Notes: a model not told the origin generated them from the sequence alone. A DNA stretch of 64,000 bases from Flavobacteriales bacterium (GCA_947447525.1 CANFJL010000001.1:1-64000); one strand, 5' to 3'. Shown: positions 53,401 to 63,821, counted from the first letter of the stretch. Made by a program: numbers and translations.

Positions 53401-54695
53401 TAACAGATGAGAAAACAGGTATTGCTGTGATGACTGCAAATGTCCCTTATGGTTCTGAATTATTAGTGTCTAATAATATTAAAATCAAGAAAGGTGATGT
53501 AATTTGTAAGTGGGATCCATATAATGCACTTATTATTTCTGAAGTTGCAGGTAAGGTTGTCTTTGATAGTATCATTGAAGGAATTACTTTCCGTGAAGAA
53601 GTCGATGAGCAAACTGGATTTACTGAAAAAGTAATTACTGAATCTCGTGATAAAAAGAAAAGTCCTGCAATTCATATTATTGATCCAAAAACTAAAGAAG
53701 TATTAAGAGAGTATTCGCTTCCAGTGAATGCACATATTTCTGTTAATGTTGGAGATAAAATTGAAGCAGGAGATACCATGGTGAAAATCCCTAGATTAGC
53801 TGGTAAAACAGGTGATATTACAGGTGGTCTTCCTCGTGTAACAGAATTATTCGAAGCAAGAAATCCTTCTAATCCAGCAGTTGTTGCTGAAATTGATGGA
53901 ACGGCTACTTTCGGTAATATTAAGAGAGGAAATAGAGAAATTGTAATCACCTCTAAATTAGGTGAAGTAAGAAAATATTTAGTGCCTCTTTCTAAACATA
54001 TTTTGGTTCAACAAAATGACTTCGTTCGTGCTGGTCAACCTCTTTCAGATGGTGCTATCACTCCGAATGATATCTTGAATATTGAAGGACCTACCAAAGT
54101 ACAAGAGTATATCGTGAATGAAATTCAAGAGGTATACCGTTTACAAGGTGTGAAAATTAATGACAAACATTTCGAAGTTATCGTGCGTCAAATGATGCTA
54201 AAAGCGGAGATCATGGATTCTGGAGATACCCGTTTCCTTGAAGGTCAATCGGTTCATAAAGCTGACATTATGGAAGCTAACGATGAATTGTATGGTATGA
54301 TGTTGGTTAAAGATGGTGGTGAATCTTCTGAAATCAAAAACGGACAATTAATTTCTGTTCGTAAGTTGAGAGATGAAAATTCTAAACTCAAAAGAGAGGA
54401 TAAAAAATTGATCGAAGCTCGTGAAGCAGTTCCGGCAACATCAACTCCTTTATTGCAAGGTATCACCCGTGCTTCTCTTCAAACGCAATCGTTCATCTCT
54501 GCTGCTTCCTTCCAGGAAACAACGAAGGTGCTTAACGAAGCTGCAATCTCAGGAAAAGAAGATCATTTATTAGGATTGAAAGAAAATGTAATTGTTGGTC
54601 ACTTAATACCAGCAGGAACAGGAGTAAGAAACTTCCAAAAAATGATTGTAGGTTCTCAAGATGCTTATGAAGCGCTTGTTGAAGATGCTGAATAA
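50403..54695 (+). CDS. rpoC: DNA-directed RNA polymerase subunit beta'
   Basis: The 1430-residue protein has the N-terminal zinc ribbon ([20 protein letters not shown]), [16 protein letters not shown], the catalytic Mg site [12 protein letters not shown], the trigger-loop/bridge-helix region and the second zinc site ([16 protein letters not shown]). It ends at 54695, 17 bases before a strong terminator that closes the superoperon. Confidence 0.98.
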   Translation: MAFKKDTQKKQSSFNKITISLASPEKILEHSSGEVLKPETINYRTYKPERDGLFCERIFGPVKDYECHCGKYKRIRYKGIVCDRCGVEVTEKKVRRERMGHISLVVPVAHIWYFRSLPNKIGYLLGLPTKKLDQIIYYERYVVIQAGDSLTLEGVELKKFDFLSEEEYLDILEALPPTNQHLDDTDPNKFIAKMGAEALYDLLKGLDLETMSYELRDKAEHETSVQRKNEALKRLQVVESMRDSQKRIDNRPEWMIVKVVPVIPPELRPLVPLDGGRFATSDLNDLYRRVIIRNNRLKRLIEIKAPEVILRNEKRMLQESVDSLFDNSRKSSAVKTESNRALKSLSDSLKGKQGRFRQNLLGKRVDYSARSVIVVGPDLKLHECGLPKNMAAELYKPFIIRKMIERGIVKTVKSAKKIVDKKEPIVWDILENVLKGHPVLLNRAPTLHRLGIQAFQPKLIEGKAIRLHPLVTTAFNADFDGDQMAVHLPLGNAAILEAQMLMLASHNILNPANGAPIAVPSQDMVLGLYYITKGKVSTPEDIVKGEGGTFYSPKEVNIAFNERKLDLHAHIKVKTFDLNAAGVPELRILETTCGRVLFNEKVPREVGYINDVLTKKALRDIIGEVLKISGTSRTAQFLDDIKELGYEMAFRGGLSFNLDDIIIPKEKEELVLKAENDVKEVMMNYNMGLITNNERYNQIIDIWTHTNSRLTATLMDQLKTDRQGFNSIYMMFDSGARGSKEQIRQLSGMRGLMAKPQKSGASVQEIIENPILSNFKEGLSILEYFISTHGARKGLADTALKTADAGYLTRRLVDVAQDVVINSNDCGTLRGIVATSLKKNDEIVEPLYDRILGRTSVHNIYLPESDDVIVLAGELISEDVAKEIEKAGIEEVEIRSVLTCEMRRGVCSKCYGRNLSNHRLAQLGDAVGVVAAQSIGEPGTQLTLRTFHVGGTASNIADISDMKAKANGKLEIDELRTIEKKNADGSMKIIVVGRSAELRITDEKTGIAVMTANVPYGSELLVSNNIKIKKGDVICKWDPYNALIISEVAGKVVFDSIIEGITFREEVDEQTGFTEKVITESRDKKKSPAIHIIDPKTKEVLREYSLPVNAHISVNVGDKIEAGDTMVKIPRLAGKTGDITGGLPRVTELFEARNPSNPAVVAEIDGTATFGNIKRGNREIVITSKLGEVRKYLVPLSKHILVQQNDFVRAGQPLSDGAITPNDILNIEGPTKVQEYIVNEIQEVYRLQGVKINDKHFEVIVRQMMLKAEIMDSGDTRFLEGQSVHKADIMEANDELYGMMLVKDGGESSEIKNGQLISVRKLRDENSKLKREDKKLIEAREAVPATSTPLLQGITRASLQTQSFISAASFQETTKVLNEAAISGKEDHLLGLKENVIVGHLIPAGTGVRNFQKMIVGSQDAYEALVEDAE

Positions 54696-54710
54696 TATTA
54701 TATTTAACAA

Positions 54711-54743
54711 AAAAAAGGGCTACATTTTTGTAGCCCTTTTTTT
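54711..54743. terminator. Bidirectional terminator between rpoC and recG
   Basis: A perfect stem GGGCTACA/TGTAGCCC with loop TTTT is flanked by an A-run before (54711-54716) and a T-run after (54737-54743), so it can stop transcription from both strands. It sits between the convergent stops of rpoC and recG. Confidence 0.93.
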
Positions 54744-54754
54744 ATGTCTAATTT

Positions 54755-56851
54755 TTATCCGATGGTGCTCCAATTGGGGCGTGATTTTAATAATACCAAT
54801 ACTCTTTCTCGCAACGCTTGATGTTCTGGTTTTACTAATTCTGGGTCATCTTCTGTTAGCATTCGTGCAGCATCTCTTGCCATTACAACGATTTGTCCGT
54901 CCTTGGATAAGTCCGCTATTTTCAGGTCTAAAACCCCACTTTGTTGCGTCCCCAATAAATCACCCGGTCCTCTCAATTGTAAATCTACTTCCGCAATTTC
55001 AAATCCATCTGTTGTTCTTACCATGGTTTCCATTCTCTTCTTAGCTTCTTTTGAAAGTTCGGCACCAGTCATTAATACGCAATAAGATTTTTCAGCCCCT
55101 CTACCAACTCTTCCTCGCAATTGATGTAATTGGGCCAATCCAAATCTTTCAGCGCTTTCAATGATCATGACAGAGGCATTAGGAACATTAACACCAACCT
55201 CTATAACGGTCGTTGCTACCATAATGTGCGTTTCACCTTTAATGAAGCGTTGCATTTCGTATTCTTTATCCTCGGCTTTCATCTTACCATGAACAATGCT
55301 CAGTTGGTATTCTGGCATTGGAAAGGAACGAGAAATGGCTTCGTATCCATCCATTAAATTATTAAAATCAAGTTTTTCACTTTCTTTTATTAATGGATAA
55401 ACCAAGTAGATTTGTCTTCCTAATGCGATTTCTTTTCGCATGAATCCAAATAATGCAACACGATGACTCTCAAATCGGTGTATGGTTTGAATGGGTTTTC
55501 TTCCTGGTGGTAATTCATCAATCACAGAAACATCTAAATCTCCATAAAATGTCATGGCTAAGGTTCTTGGAATCGGGGTTGCCGTCATGACTAAAATGTG
55601 AGGTGGAATCTTGTTTTTTCGCCACATTTTTGCTCTTTGTGCAACACCAAATCTATGTTGTTCATCAATAACAACCAATCCTAATGACTTAAATTGCACT
55701 GGATCTTCTAGTAAGGCATGTGTACCAATGAGCAATTGAATTTCTCCACTTAATAGTTCTTCAAACAATAATGTTCTTGCTGCTTTTTTAGTCGAACCTG
55801 TTAGAAGTCCAACTTTTATCGGCATCTGTTTGAGTAATTCTTTGATCGTTTCAAAGTGCTGTGAGGCAAGTATTTCAGTGGGAGCCATCAGTGCAGCTTG
55901 GTGTTTATTTCCGATTGTAATTAGCATTGCCACTAATGCCACCAAGGTTTTTCCGCTTCCTACATCTCCTTGTAATAATCTGTTCATGTGATTTCCGGTC
56001 AAGAAATCTTTTCTAATTTCCTTTAATACTCTTTTTTGAGCTCCCGTTAATTCGAAAGGTAAATGATTATTGTAAAAGTCTAACATTGGTGTTCCAGCCT
56101 GCTCAAATCGAAATCCTTGAATTTGCTTAATGCGCACTCCTTTTCGAATCAGCATTTCTAACTGCAAATAAAATAATTCTTCAAATTTTAATCGAAGTCG
56201 GGCTTGTTTGATCTCTAATTCATTCTGCGGTAAGTGTATTTTTCGCATCGCTTCTGTTCGCGATATCAATTGATTTTCTTTTTTAATTTTTTCAGGCAAA
56301 CACTCGGGTAAAATTATTTGATGTTGCGCGAAGATGGTTTGAATTAATTTTTCAATTCCTCTTGAATGTAATCCCTTAGAATTTAATTTCTCAGTACTCG
56401 AGTAAAAGGGCTGGAATCCAGCGCGAAGGGTTAATTCTTTAATTGGTGTCAATTCTGGGTGCGGTATGGTCCAAACACCAGACATTAATTTAGGCTTTCC
56501 GAATATTTGATAACTTAATCCAACTATGATGCTTTGTTTTATCCATGACGCACCTTGAAACCAAATCAGCTCGACACTTCCTGTTTCATCTGTAAAACGA
56601 GCACTAAGTCTTTTAATGCGTCCACTTCCAATTTCTTTGACATGAGAAATGGTTCCAATAAGTTGTAAATAATTATCAGTGTAGGAAATCTGATTGCATT
56701 TATGGTAAATCGATCGATCTAGGTATCTAAAGGGATAGGTGTTTAATAAATCTCCAAAAGTAAAAATGCCTAATTCTTTTTGTAAAAGTTGCGCCTTTTG
56801 AGGTCCAACTCCTTTTAAAAATTCGATAGGGGTACTTAAGAGTTCATTCAT
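54755..56851 (-). CDS. recG: ATP-dependent DNA helicase RecG
   Basis: The 698-residue protein has an N-terminal wedge (OB-fold) domain and a superfamily 2 helicase core with GDVGSGKT (Walker A), MAPTEILASQH, VIDEQHRFG, TATPIPRTLAM and HQLRGRVGRG. It remodels stalled forks and Holliday junctions. It lies 24 bases after accA, so the two are probably co-transcribed. Confidence 0.96.
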   Translation of the reverse strand: MNELLSTPIEFLKGVGPQKAQLLQKELGIFTFGDLLNTYPFRYLDRSIYHKCNQISYTDNYLQLIGTISHVKEIGSGRIKRLSARFTDETGSVELIWFQGASWIKQSIIVGLSYQIFGKPKLMSGVWTIPHPELTPIKELTLRAGFQPFYSSTEKLNSKGLHSRGIEKLIQTIFAQHQIILPECLPEKIKKENQLISRTEAMRKIHLPQNELEIKQARLRLKFEELFYLQLEMLIRKGVRIKQIQGFRFEQAGTPMLDFYNNHLPFELTGAQKRVLKEIRKDFLTGNHMNRLLQGDVGSGKTLVALVAMLITIGNKHQAALMAPTEILASQHFETIKELLKQMPIKVGLLTGSTKKAARTLLFEELLSGEIQLLIGTHALLEDPVQFKSLGLVVIDEQHRFGVAQRAKMWRKNKIPPHILVMTATPIPRTLAMTFYGDLDVSVIDELPPGRKPIQTIHRFESHRVALFGFMRKEIALGRQIYLVYPLIKESEKLDFNNLMDGYEAISRSFPMPEYQLSIVHGKMKAEDKEYEMQRFIKGETHIMVATTVIEVGVNVPNASVMIIESAERFGLAQLHQLRGRVGRGAEKSYCVLMTGAELSKEAKKRMETMVRTTDGFEIAEVDLQLRGPGDLLGTQQSGVLDLKIADLSKDGQIVVMARDAARMLTEDDPELVKPEHQALRERVLVLLKSRPNWSTIG

Positions 56852-56875
56852 GGGTTGGAAAATTAAGCATAAATC

Positions 56876-57829
56876 TTATTCCCAAACACCCATTTTATTA
56901 AATTTATCGATTCTTTGATTGATGCGTTCATCTGGCTTAATAGCATCTAGTTCCTTAAGATATTTTAAGATGTATTTTTTAACGGTGGCAAAGTTTTCAG
57001 ACTGCGATCGATGCGCTCCATTAATGGGTTCAGGAATTACCTCATCAACTAAACCAAATTTTTTCATGTCTGTTGACGTTAATTTTAAGGCATCTGCAGC
57101 GGTTTCTTTGAATTCCCAAGACCTCCATAAAATAGACGAACATGATTCAGGTGAGATCACAGAGTACCAAGTATTTTCTAGCATAACTACCTTGTCTCCA
57201 ACACCAATTCCTAATGCTCCTCCTGATGCTCCTTCTCCAATTATAATGCAAATGACAGGTACCTTTAAGCGCATCATTTCGTATATATTTCTCGCAATCG
57301 CTTCCCCTTGACCTCTTTCTTCAGCCTCTAAACCTGGATATGCTCCTGGAGTGTCAATAAAGGTTACGATAGGTTTATTAAATTTTTCTGCAAGCTTCAT
57401 CAAACGCAAAGCCTTTCTGTATCCTTCTGGATTGGGCATTCCAAAATTTCTGTATTGACGCATCTTGGTATTGATTCCTTTTTGTTGACCGATAAACATC
57501 ACTGTTCTTCCGTCAATGGCACCAAAACCACCTACCATTGCTTTATCGTCCTTAACGCCCCTATCGCCATGCAACTCTAAAAAATCACCATCACTAACGG
57601 CATCAATATAAGCTAGAGTATAGGGTCTGTCTGGGTGTCTAGACAATTGAACACGCTGCCAAGGACTTAGTTTTCCAAATATTTCTTTAGAAGTTGTTTT
57701 TAATAAGTCCTCTAATTCTTTTATTTTATCAGACATGTCTACTTCCGTAGAGATTCCAATTTCCTTGGTTTGTGCTATTTGTTCTTCTAAGGCACGAAGC
57801 GGTTCTTCAAAATCAAGATAGGTTGACAT
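56876..57829 (-). CDS. accA: Acetyl-CoA carboxylase carboxyltransferase subunit alpha
   Basis: The 317-residue protein has [73 protein letters not shown] and [17 protein letters not shown], all diagnostic for AccA. It transfers the carboxyl group from carboxybiotin to acetyl-CoA together with AccD, which is not in the window. Confidence 0.97.
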   Translation of the reverse strand: MSTYLDFEEPLRALEEQIAQTKEIGISTEVDMSDKIKELEDLLKTTSKEIFGKLSPWQRVQLSRHPDRPYTLAYIDAVSDGDFLELHGDRGVKDDKAMVGGFGAIDGRTVMFIGQQKGINTKMRQYRNFGMPNPEGYRKALRLMKLAEKFNKPIVTFIDTPGAYPGLEAEERGQGEAIARNIYEMMRLKVPVICIIIGEGASGGALGIGVGDKVVMLENTWYSVISPESCSSILWRSWEFKETAADALKLTSTDMKKFGLVDEVIPEPINGAHRSQSENFATVKKYILKYLKELDAIKPDERINQRIDKFNKMGVWE

Positions 57830-57845
57830 AGTATTTATTTTACTG

Positions 57846-57853
57846 CAAAATTA
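57846..57853 (-). promoter_or_regulatory. Putative -7 promoter box for accA-recG
   Basis: The minus-strand sequence TAATTTTG lies 16 bases before the accA ATG. It is followed closely by the divergent box for ispE at 57874, so both promoters share a 56-base gap. Confidence 0.38.
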
Positions 57854-57873
57854 CAAAAATTGCTTTGTTCTTC

Positions 57874-57881
57874 TAATTTTG
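57874..57881 (+). promoter_or_regulatory. Putative -7 promoter box, 4 bases before the ispE ATG
   Basis: TAATTTTG matches TAnnTTTG and ends 4 bases before the ATG at 57886, pointing to a leaderless or nearly leaderless mRNA. No clear -33 TTTG at 17-20 bases. Confidence 0.4.
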
Positions 57882-57885
57882 TACT

Positions 57886-58701
57886 ATGATCTTATACCCT
57901 CCGGCTAAAATAAATTTAGGACTGCATGTACTGCGCAAGCGCTCAGATGGTTTTCATGAAATTGAATCAGTAATGTATCCTGTGCCTTTTTATGATATTT
58001 TGGAGATTTTACCCGCTCCAATAAATTCATTTCATCAATCAGGAATTATTTTCGCTGATACCCATGAGAAGAATTTATGTGAACAAGCAGTGGATCTTAT
58101 GCAGTCAAAATTTAATACTCCTCCTGTTTCCATTCACTTGCGCAAACAAATTCCAGTAGGGGCAGGCCTAGGTGGTGGATCCGCTGATGCAGCTTATGTT
58201 ATCTTAGGACTAAATCAACTTTTTAACTTGGGATTATCGCATGTAGAAATGGAAGAAATAGTTGCTATATTAGGAAGCGATTGTCCATTCTTTATTCAAA
58301 ATAAGGTTAGAATGATCTCTGGGAGAGGTGAAATATTGAATGAGGTTAAATGTGATTTATCCGAGTATTATTTAGTGCTATTAAATCCAAAAATTCATGT
58401 CAGTACTAAAGAGGCGTATAGTAATGTTACGCCTAAAGAAAATCAAATCAGCATCGCTTCTATTCTTCAAAAAAATATTTCTTCATGGCAATCTTCTTTG
58501 AAAAATGACTTCGAAAGTCCTATCTGTAATCAATATCCCTTGATACAAGATTGTATTGATCAATTGAAAATAGCAGGTGCAATTTATACCGCTATGTCTG
58601 GAAGTGGCTCAACAGTTTTTGGGATATTCTCAAGAAATGATTGTACCCTTCCTAGCTTATTTAATGATTATATTATTTTCCAAGGAAAATTAATGCTGTA
58701 G
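57886..58701 (+). CDS. ispE: 4-diphosphocytidyl-2-C-methyl-D-erythritol kinase
   Basis: The 271-residue GHMP kinase starts PPAKINLGLHVLRKRSDGFHEIESVM (substrate site), has the ATP loop PVGAGLGGGSADAA and ends with AMSGSGSTVFGIF. It phosphorylates CDP-ME in the non-mevalonate isoprenoid pathway, so the organism appears to use the MEP route. It is transcribed divergently from accA. Confidence 0.95.
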   Translation: MILYPPAKINLGLHVLRKRSDGFHEIESVMYPVPFYDILEILPAPINSFHQSGIIFADTHEKNLCEQAVDLMQSKFNTPPVSIHLRKQIPVGAGLGGGSADAAYVILGLNQLFNLGLSHVEMEEIVAILGSDCPFFIQNKVRMISGRGEILNEVKCDLSEYYLVLLNPKIHVSTKEAYSNVTPKENQISIASILQKNISSWQSSLKNDFESPICNQYPLIQDCIDQLKIAGAIYTAMSGSGSTVFGIFSRNDCTLPSLFNDYIIFQGKLML

Positions 58702-58764
58702 TATAATTAAAAGTTTATTGTTTAAAAATATTTCTATAATTATATCTTTTAAATTATAATTCTT

Positions 58765-58772
58765 TATATTTG
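58765..58772 (+). promoter_or_regulatory. Putative -7 promoter box for the T9SS protein gene
   Basis: TATATTTG matches TAnnTTTG, 48 bases before the ATG at 58821, in the 119-base gap after ispE. The -33 region is only T-rich. This is the probable promoter of the glucan-related locus or at least its first gene. Confidence 0.45.
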
Positions 58773-58820
58773 AATTGTCATTTTGACACTAAGTATTTTT
58801 TAACCTTTAAATCTTTTATT

Positions 58821-59555
58821 ATGAAAAGAACTTTTACATTATGTGCTGCTCTATTTATCGGAGCTGTGGCTATGGCCCAATCAACTGTAACTTTTAAAGT
58901 TGATATTACAAATTACATTGCTGGTGGAGCTGTTATTGATCCAACTGGTATTCGTGTTGCTGGTACATTTTCTACCAATGGTGGAACTGTTACTGCTGGT
59001 GCAATGGCGGATTGGTCACCAACAACAGCAACTTCAGGTATGACAGATTTAGGAAACAACATCTGGTCAATTGATGTTACATTCCCTTCAACTGCTGTTG
59101 ATGCAACTTTGCTTTACAAATTTGTTAATGGTAACTGGGGATCAAATGAAGGAACTGATCCTGCAAACACTATCGGTGCTGGCGGATGTGGTTTAGATGA
59201 TGGCGCTGGAAATGTTAACAGAACTTTAGTTATTCCTGCTGCTTCAACAACCCTTACTTATTGTTGGGATAATTGTACAGCTCTTTGTGCTTCAGGTTTA
59301 GTTGAAAATGCAATTTCAAATGTTGTTGTTTCTCCTAACCCAACTACAGATGTTGCTACAGTTAAATTTGATTTGAACAATGCTTCAGATGCAATCTTTA
59401 CATTATTTGACCTTACAGGTAAAGTGGTAATGACAAAAACTGTTACTGCTGGAGTTTCTAATGCAATTGAAGTAGCTTCAATTAACGCTGGAACTTATTT
59501 TTACAATGTAAAAGCTGGTGACAATGTTGCAACTGGAAAATTAATCAAAAGATAA
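58821..59555 (+). CDS. Secreted protein with T9SS type A sorting domain, starch-binding-like module
   Basis: The ATG at 58821 gives 244 residues with a signal peptide (MKRTFTLCAALFIGAVAMAQ). A longer frame from 58770 adds 17 residues ahead of it and is rejected. Residues 20-150 form a beta-sandwich-like module (STVTFKVDITNYI, GIRVAGTFSTNGG, GNNIWSIDVTFPS, LLYKFVNGNWG) resembling starch-binding or CBM48-type folds. Residues 170-244 are a T9SS C-terminal domain (SPNPTTDVATVKFDL, AGTYFYNVKAGDNVATGKLIKR) for export and surface attachment. A terminator follows. Confidence 0.85.
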   Translation: MKRTFTLCAALFIGAVAMAQSTVTFKVDITNYIAGGAVIDPTGIRVAGTFSTNGGTVTAGAMADWSPTTATSGMTDLGNNIWSIDVTFPSTAVDATLLYKFVNGNWGSNEGTDPANTIGAGGCGLDDGAGNVNRTLVIPAASTTLTYCWDNCTALCASGLVENAISNVVVSPNPTTDVATVKFDLNNASDAIFTLFDLTGKVVMTKTVTAGVSNAIEVASINAGTYFYNVKAGDNVATGKLIKR

Positions 59556-59574
59556 TTTTTCAATTTGATTTTCG

Positions 59575-59606
59575 AAAAAGCCTAAGTTTTCACTTAGGCT
59601 TTTTTT
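59575..59606 (+). terminator. Intrinsic terminator after the T9SS protein gene
   Basis: A stem AGCCTAAGT / ACTTAGGCT with loop TTTC is preceded by A residues and followed by six T residues. It ends 25 bases before the amylase ATG, so the amylase needs read-through or its own promoter. Confidence 0.92.
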
Positions 59607-59631
59607 AGTTAATAATTTTTAATTTTCTCAA

Positions 59632-62409
59632 ATGAAATATCTTAGTCATGCTATTGTAACCGCTTTTATATTCTCATTTGCTGGTTCAGCTTTTTCACAA
59701 ATTTTAGATGTCAGTCCCGCGTTTCCAACAAGTGCTGATGTGGTTACAGTGGTTTATGATGCAAGTGAAGGAAACGCTGCATTAGTGGGTGTGGGTCCTG
59801 TATATTGTCATGCAGGTTTGATCACAAGCGCAAGTACCTCTCCTAGCAATTGGCTTTATGTTCAAGGTGTTTGGGGAACCGCAGATCCAAATGTTTTAAT
59901 GACTTCTCTTGGAAATAATAAACATTCTATTACCATTAATATCCCTCAGTTTTATGGTTTTCCCAATGGGACCAACGTATTAAAACTTGCCTTTGTATTT
60001 CGCAATGCAGCAGGCACTATTGTCGGGAGAAGTTCAGATGGAAGTGATATTTATTATGATGTCTATCCATCCAATGCTGGTTTATTAGCCGCGATTTTCA
60101 GTCCAGGTTCTTCCTCACTTTTAGATTTAGGACAAACGCTTTCTATTCAAACAGAGGCCAACTCAAATTGTACCCTAAGCTTATATGATAATGGAACACT
60201 ACTTTCCACCTTATCTAATGCAACGATATTAAATTATTCACTTACAGCAACTTTACCAGGAAATCACTGTGTAAAATTGATTGCTTCTAATGGAGCTTCT
60301 ACTGTGAGCGATAGTGTTTATTATACTGTGAATCCCACCATTAATTATCAAAATCCTCCCAATGGGATGAAGAATGGTATAAATTATTTAAATGATTCAA
60401 CTGTGCTGCTTCAATTGTATGCACCAGATAAAAATAATGTTTATGTACTTGGTGATTTTAATTCCTGGCAAACGGATGTAAATTATTATATGAATTGTAC
60501 TACAGATTCCTTGCGCAGATGGCTTATCATCGGCGGATTAACTCCCGGACAAAAATATGGCTATCAATATTATATTGATGGTATATTAAAAATTGCAGAT
60601 CCAATGAGTCCACTAATTTTAGACCCAAATAATGACCCGAATATAAATGCTCTTACTTATCCAAATCCCCATCCTTATCCAACTGGTTTGACAACTGGAT
60701 TGCTTACCATCATGCAACCAGGCGCTCCTAATTTTTCTTGGCAAAATGATAATTTTATTCCCGCACCCAAAAAAGATTTGTTGATATATGAGTTGCTTGT
60801 GCGAGATTTTGTTGCAAAACATAACTATCAAACCATCATAGACACCCTTGATTATTTTTCGTCGCTTGGAATAAATTCCATCGAATTAATGCCTCCAGGT
60901 GAATTTGAAAACAATGAAAGTTGGGGGTATAATCCATCTTTCCACATGGCATTGGATAAATATTATGGTTCACCAGAAAAATTTAAAGAACTTGTAGACG
61001 CTTGTCATGGAAGAGGAATTGCCGTTATTGTTGACAATGTATTAAATCATGCCTTTGGACAAAATTCAATGGTAAATATGTATTGGGATGCAGTTAATGC
61101 TAGACCAGCTGCGAATAATCCTTGGTTTAATACAGTTTGTCCACATCCTCCATATTGCTGGGGAAATGATTTTAATCACTCCTCTCTTGCTACTCAAGAA
61201 TATATAGATCAAGTGAATCGATATTGGTTGAGTGAGTATCATGTAGATGGATTTCGTTTTGATTTTACGCGTGGTTTCGTTAATGCTTCAGCAAATTATA
61301 GTACAGATCGCATTAATATTTTAAAGAGAATGGCGGATAGTATCTGGGCATTTAAACCGAATGCCTATATTATTCTAGAACATTGGTGTGATAATAATGA
61401 GGAAAAAATATTAGCTGAATATGGCATGATGCTTTGGGGAAATGTAGTTTCTGGTTATCAAAATGCCCACAAAGGTTTTATTGGAAATTCTAATATAAAT
61501 AATGGTATCTATAGTTTTCGCAACTGGACGGTCCCTCATCTGATTACTTTTATGGAAAGTCACGATGAACAAAGATTGATGTATGAAAGCATAACGAATG
61601 GTAATAGTACCAACCCCGCACACAATGCAAAGGACCCCTACACTGCTTTGGGTAGATTGCAAACCGCTGCCGTTGCTTTCTTAACGCAACCTGGCCCCCG
61701 CATGATCTGGCAATTTGGAGAATATGGTTATGATATTAATATTGATTACCCATGTCGAATTTGTAATAAGCCTATTCTTTGGAATTATTTGCAACAAGGC
61801 AGAAGACAACAAATTGTGGATGTGTATTCAGCTACGCTTAAACTGAGAAAAGACTACGCTACTTTTAGATCTCTTGATTTTGAATATAGTTTGGCGGGAG
61901 GAATTAAACGTGTAAAATTAAATGATCCAACAATGAATGCTTTGGTCTTGACAAATTTCGATGTCAATACAACGAATGCTATTCCTTCTTTTCAACATAC
62001 AGGATGGTGGTATGAGTATTTTACCCACGATAGTTTGTATGTCTCAGACGTGAACAGTTCACTTACCTTGACTGCAGCAGAATATAGAATTTACACAGAT
62101 ATTCGCTTGAATCAACCCTTCATTACTTCAGTGGCGTCGCTTGAAGCACTTGAGAATCCTTCGTTTGAAATTAATTTATTCCCAGTGCCAAGCACAGAAT
62201 TTTTAAATGTAAGTCTTCAATGTTCTAATATAGAACCTCTAGAAATTAATATTTATGATGCTTTAGGACATTTACTTCTTTCTAAAAAGTCAATTTCCTT
62301 TATCGGTACCAATGAAATAAAACTTCCAGTGGATGACCTCGCTAATGGAACATATCTTCTTGTTCTTAAAAAAGGCTCAAGCTACTCCGCTAAACAATTT
62401 GTAAAATGA
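59632..62409 (+). CDS. Secreted GH13 alpha-amylase-family enzyme with T9SS sorting domain
   Basis: The 925-residue protein has a signal peptide (1-22), an N-terminal beta module (about 25-145), an Ig-like stretch (150-235), a CBM48-like domain (about 255-330, VYVLGDFNSWQ), a GH13 barrel (about 380-760) and a C-terminal T9SS domain (about 850-925, FPVPSTEFLNVSL...NGTYLLVLKKG). The GH13 regions are complete: DNVLNHA (region I), DGFRFDFTRG with nucleophile D544, ILEHWCD with acid/base E583, and ESHDEQ with D645. It should cleave alpha-glucans outside the cell. Its stop overlaps the CotH gene start (ATGA). Confidence 0.92.
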   Translation: MKYLSHAIVTAFIFSFAGSAFSQILDVSPAFPTSADVVTVVYDASEGNAALVGVGPVYCHAGLITSASTSPSNWLYVQGVWGTADPNVLMTSLGNNKHSITINIPQFYGFPNGTNVLKLAFVFRNAAGTIVGRSSDGSDIYYDVYPSNAGLLAAIFSPGSSSLLDLGQTLSIQTEANSNCTLSLYDNGTLLSTLSNATILNYSLTATLPGNHCVKLIASNGASTVSDSVYYTVNPTINYQNPPNGMKNGINYLNDSTVLLQLYAPDKNNVYVLGDFNSWQTDVNYYMNCTTDSLRRWLIIGGLTPGQKYGYQYYIDGILKIADPMSPLILDPNNDPNINALTYPNPHPYPTGLTTGLLTIMQPGAPNFSWQNDNFIPAPKKDLLIYELLVRDFVAKHNYQTIIDTLDYFSSLGINSIELMPPGEFENNESWGYNPSFHMALDKYYGSPEKFKELVDACHGRGIAVIVDNVLNHAFGQNSMVNMYWDAVNARPAANNPWFNTVCPHPPYCWGNDFNHSSLATQEYIDQVNRYWLSEYHVDGFRFDFTRGFVNASANYSTDRINILKRMADSIWAFKPNAYIILEHWCDNNEEKILAEYGMMLWGNVVSGYQNAHKGFIGNSNINNGIYSFRNWTVPHLITFMESHDEQRLMYESITNGNSTNPAHNAKDPYTALGRLQTAAVAFLTQPGPRMIWQFGEYGYDINIDYPCRICNKPILWNYLQQGRRQQIVDVYSATLKLRKDYATFRSLDFEYSLAGGIKRVKLNDPTMNALVLTNFDVNTTNAIPSFQHTGWWYEYFTHDSLYVSDVNSSLTLTAAEYRIYTDIRLNQPFITSVASLEALENPSFEINLFPVPSTEFLNVSLQCSNIEPLEINIYDALGHLLLSKKSISFIGTNEIKLPVDDLANGTYLLVLKKGSSYSAKQFVK

Positions 62410-63821
62410 GATTAATTATCTGCTCCTTCTTCATTGTTTTATTAGGCTCTGTTAATGCACAATTAGTGCATCCAGCCAATACCAGTGCTTTCCTTCAAGA
62501 TGAAGTAGCTGAAGTTCGCATAACGATTAACCCTCAAGCTTTAAATTCAATCTTAGTAGATAGTGTGGACGCTAATTATGAGTATCCAGCTACTTTTGTT
62601 TATCACAGTTCAGTTTGGAACGATTCGATTACTAATGTAGGGTTCAGACTTAGAGGTAACACTTCAAGACATGCCGCTAAAAAATCTTTTAAAATTGATT
62701 TTAATGTGTATCAGCCAGGTTTTAAATGGATGAATTTGAAATGTATGAATTTGAATGGGGAGCATAATGATGTATCTATTATGCGATCTAGAACTTGTAA
62801 CGAATTACTTCGTGAAGCAGGCCTTCCCTGTTCAAGGACAAGTTATATTAAACTTTTTATCAATAATGAATATCGGGGACTGTATATAAATGTCGAGCAT
62901 ATTGACGATCAATTTTTGGAAGCTCGTTTTCTGAATAATGACACCGGGGATTTGTATAAATGTGCATGGGGTTCTAATTTAACTTATTTAGGTGCAAATG
63001 CTAACAATTATTCCACCTATGAGCTGAAGACCAATACAGCATTAAACGATAAATCGGCTTTAATCAATTTTATTAATGTTTTAAATAATGCATCAAACGC
63101 CGAATTTCCTTGCGCCATTCAAGAACTTTTAGATGTGGATTCATATTTAAACACCTTGGCTCTAGAAATATTGATGGGTCAATGGGATGGATATGCTTTT
63201 AATAAGAATAATTATTACCTATATCGTAGACCTTCTGATGGTAAATTTGTTTTTATAGAATATGATTTAGACAATACCTTTGGAGTGGATTGGTTCAATA
63301 TTAATTGGTCCATGAGAAATGTATATGCTTGGCAAAATTCCACTGAACCCCGCCCTTTATATACACGACTGATGGCTGTTCCCTATTTTAAAGACAGATT
63401 CTCCTTTTACATGGAACAACATCTTGCTAATTTTTTTAATATAAATTACCTTTCTCCATTGTGGGAATCTACTCAATTGCTCATTCAAGATGCTGCACTA
63501 GCTGACGATTATAAAGGCTACGATTATGGCTTCACTGATCAAGATTTCTTGGATGCCATACAATCTCCTTGGGGTTCCCATCTTCCGACATCTCTTTCTA
63601 GTTATGCCATTAACCGATACAATACTGCAAATAATCAATTGGTGTATAATCAACTTATTAATCCGTGTTCAGTGGGAATTTCTGAAATGGAATCTAAATC
63701 ACCGTTTCCTACTGCAGCATTTGATTTGATGGGTCGTGAAATCCCGATTGAAACTAAGAATAGCCCTATTCTTCTTTTATTTTCAGACGGTTCAACTCAA
63801 TTTATTTTTCATCAAGATTAA
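62406..63821 (+). CDS. CotH kinase family protein, secreted
   Basis: The 471-residue protein has a signal peptide (MRLIICSFFIVLLGSVNAQ) and a CotH domain (about 40-400) with VGFRLRGNTSRH, KCMNLNGEHNDVSIMRSR, LFINNEYRGLYINVEHID and the metal/ATP-region motif IEYDLDNTFG. CotH is a spore-coat protein kinase in Bacillus; secreted homologues in Bacteroidota have unknown targets. The last 50 residues (AAFDLMGREIPIE...LLLFSDGSTQFIFHQD) look like a worn T9SS sorting domain. It overlaps the amylase stop by 4 bases and is followed after 4 bases by a second amylase-type gene. Confidence 0.88.
   Translation: MRLIICSFFIVLLGSVNAQLVHPANTSAFLQDEVAEVRITINPQALNSILVDSVDANYEYPATFVYHSSVWNDSITNVGFRLRGNTSRHAAKKSFKIDFNVYQPGFKWMNLKCMNLNGEHNDVSIMRSRTCNELLREAGLPCSRTSYIKLFINNEYRGLYINVEHIDDQFLEARFLNNDTGDLYKCAWGSNLTYLGANANNYSTYELKTNTALNDKSALINFINVLNNASNAEFPCAIQELLDVDSYLNTLALEILMGQWDGYAFNKNNYYLYRRPSDGKFVFIEYDLDNTFGVDWFNINWSMRNVYAWQNSTEPRPLYTRLMAVPYFKDRFSFYMEQHLANFFNINYLSPLWESTQLLIQDAALADDYKGYDYGFTDQDFLDAIQSPWGSHLPTSLSSYAINRYNTANNQLVYNQLINPCSVGISEMESKSPFPTAAFDLMGREIPIETKNSPILLLFSDGSTQFIFHQD

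Noticed and set aside
58770-58820. Longer start for the T9SS protein
   Set aside because: It would place 17 polar residues before a clean signal peptide and would begin inside the promoter box region.
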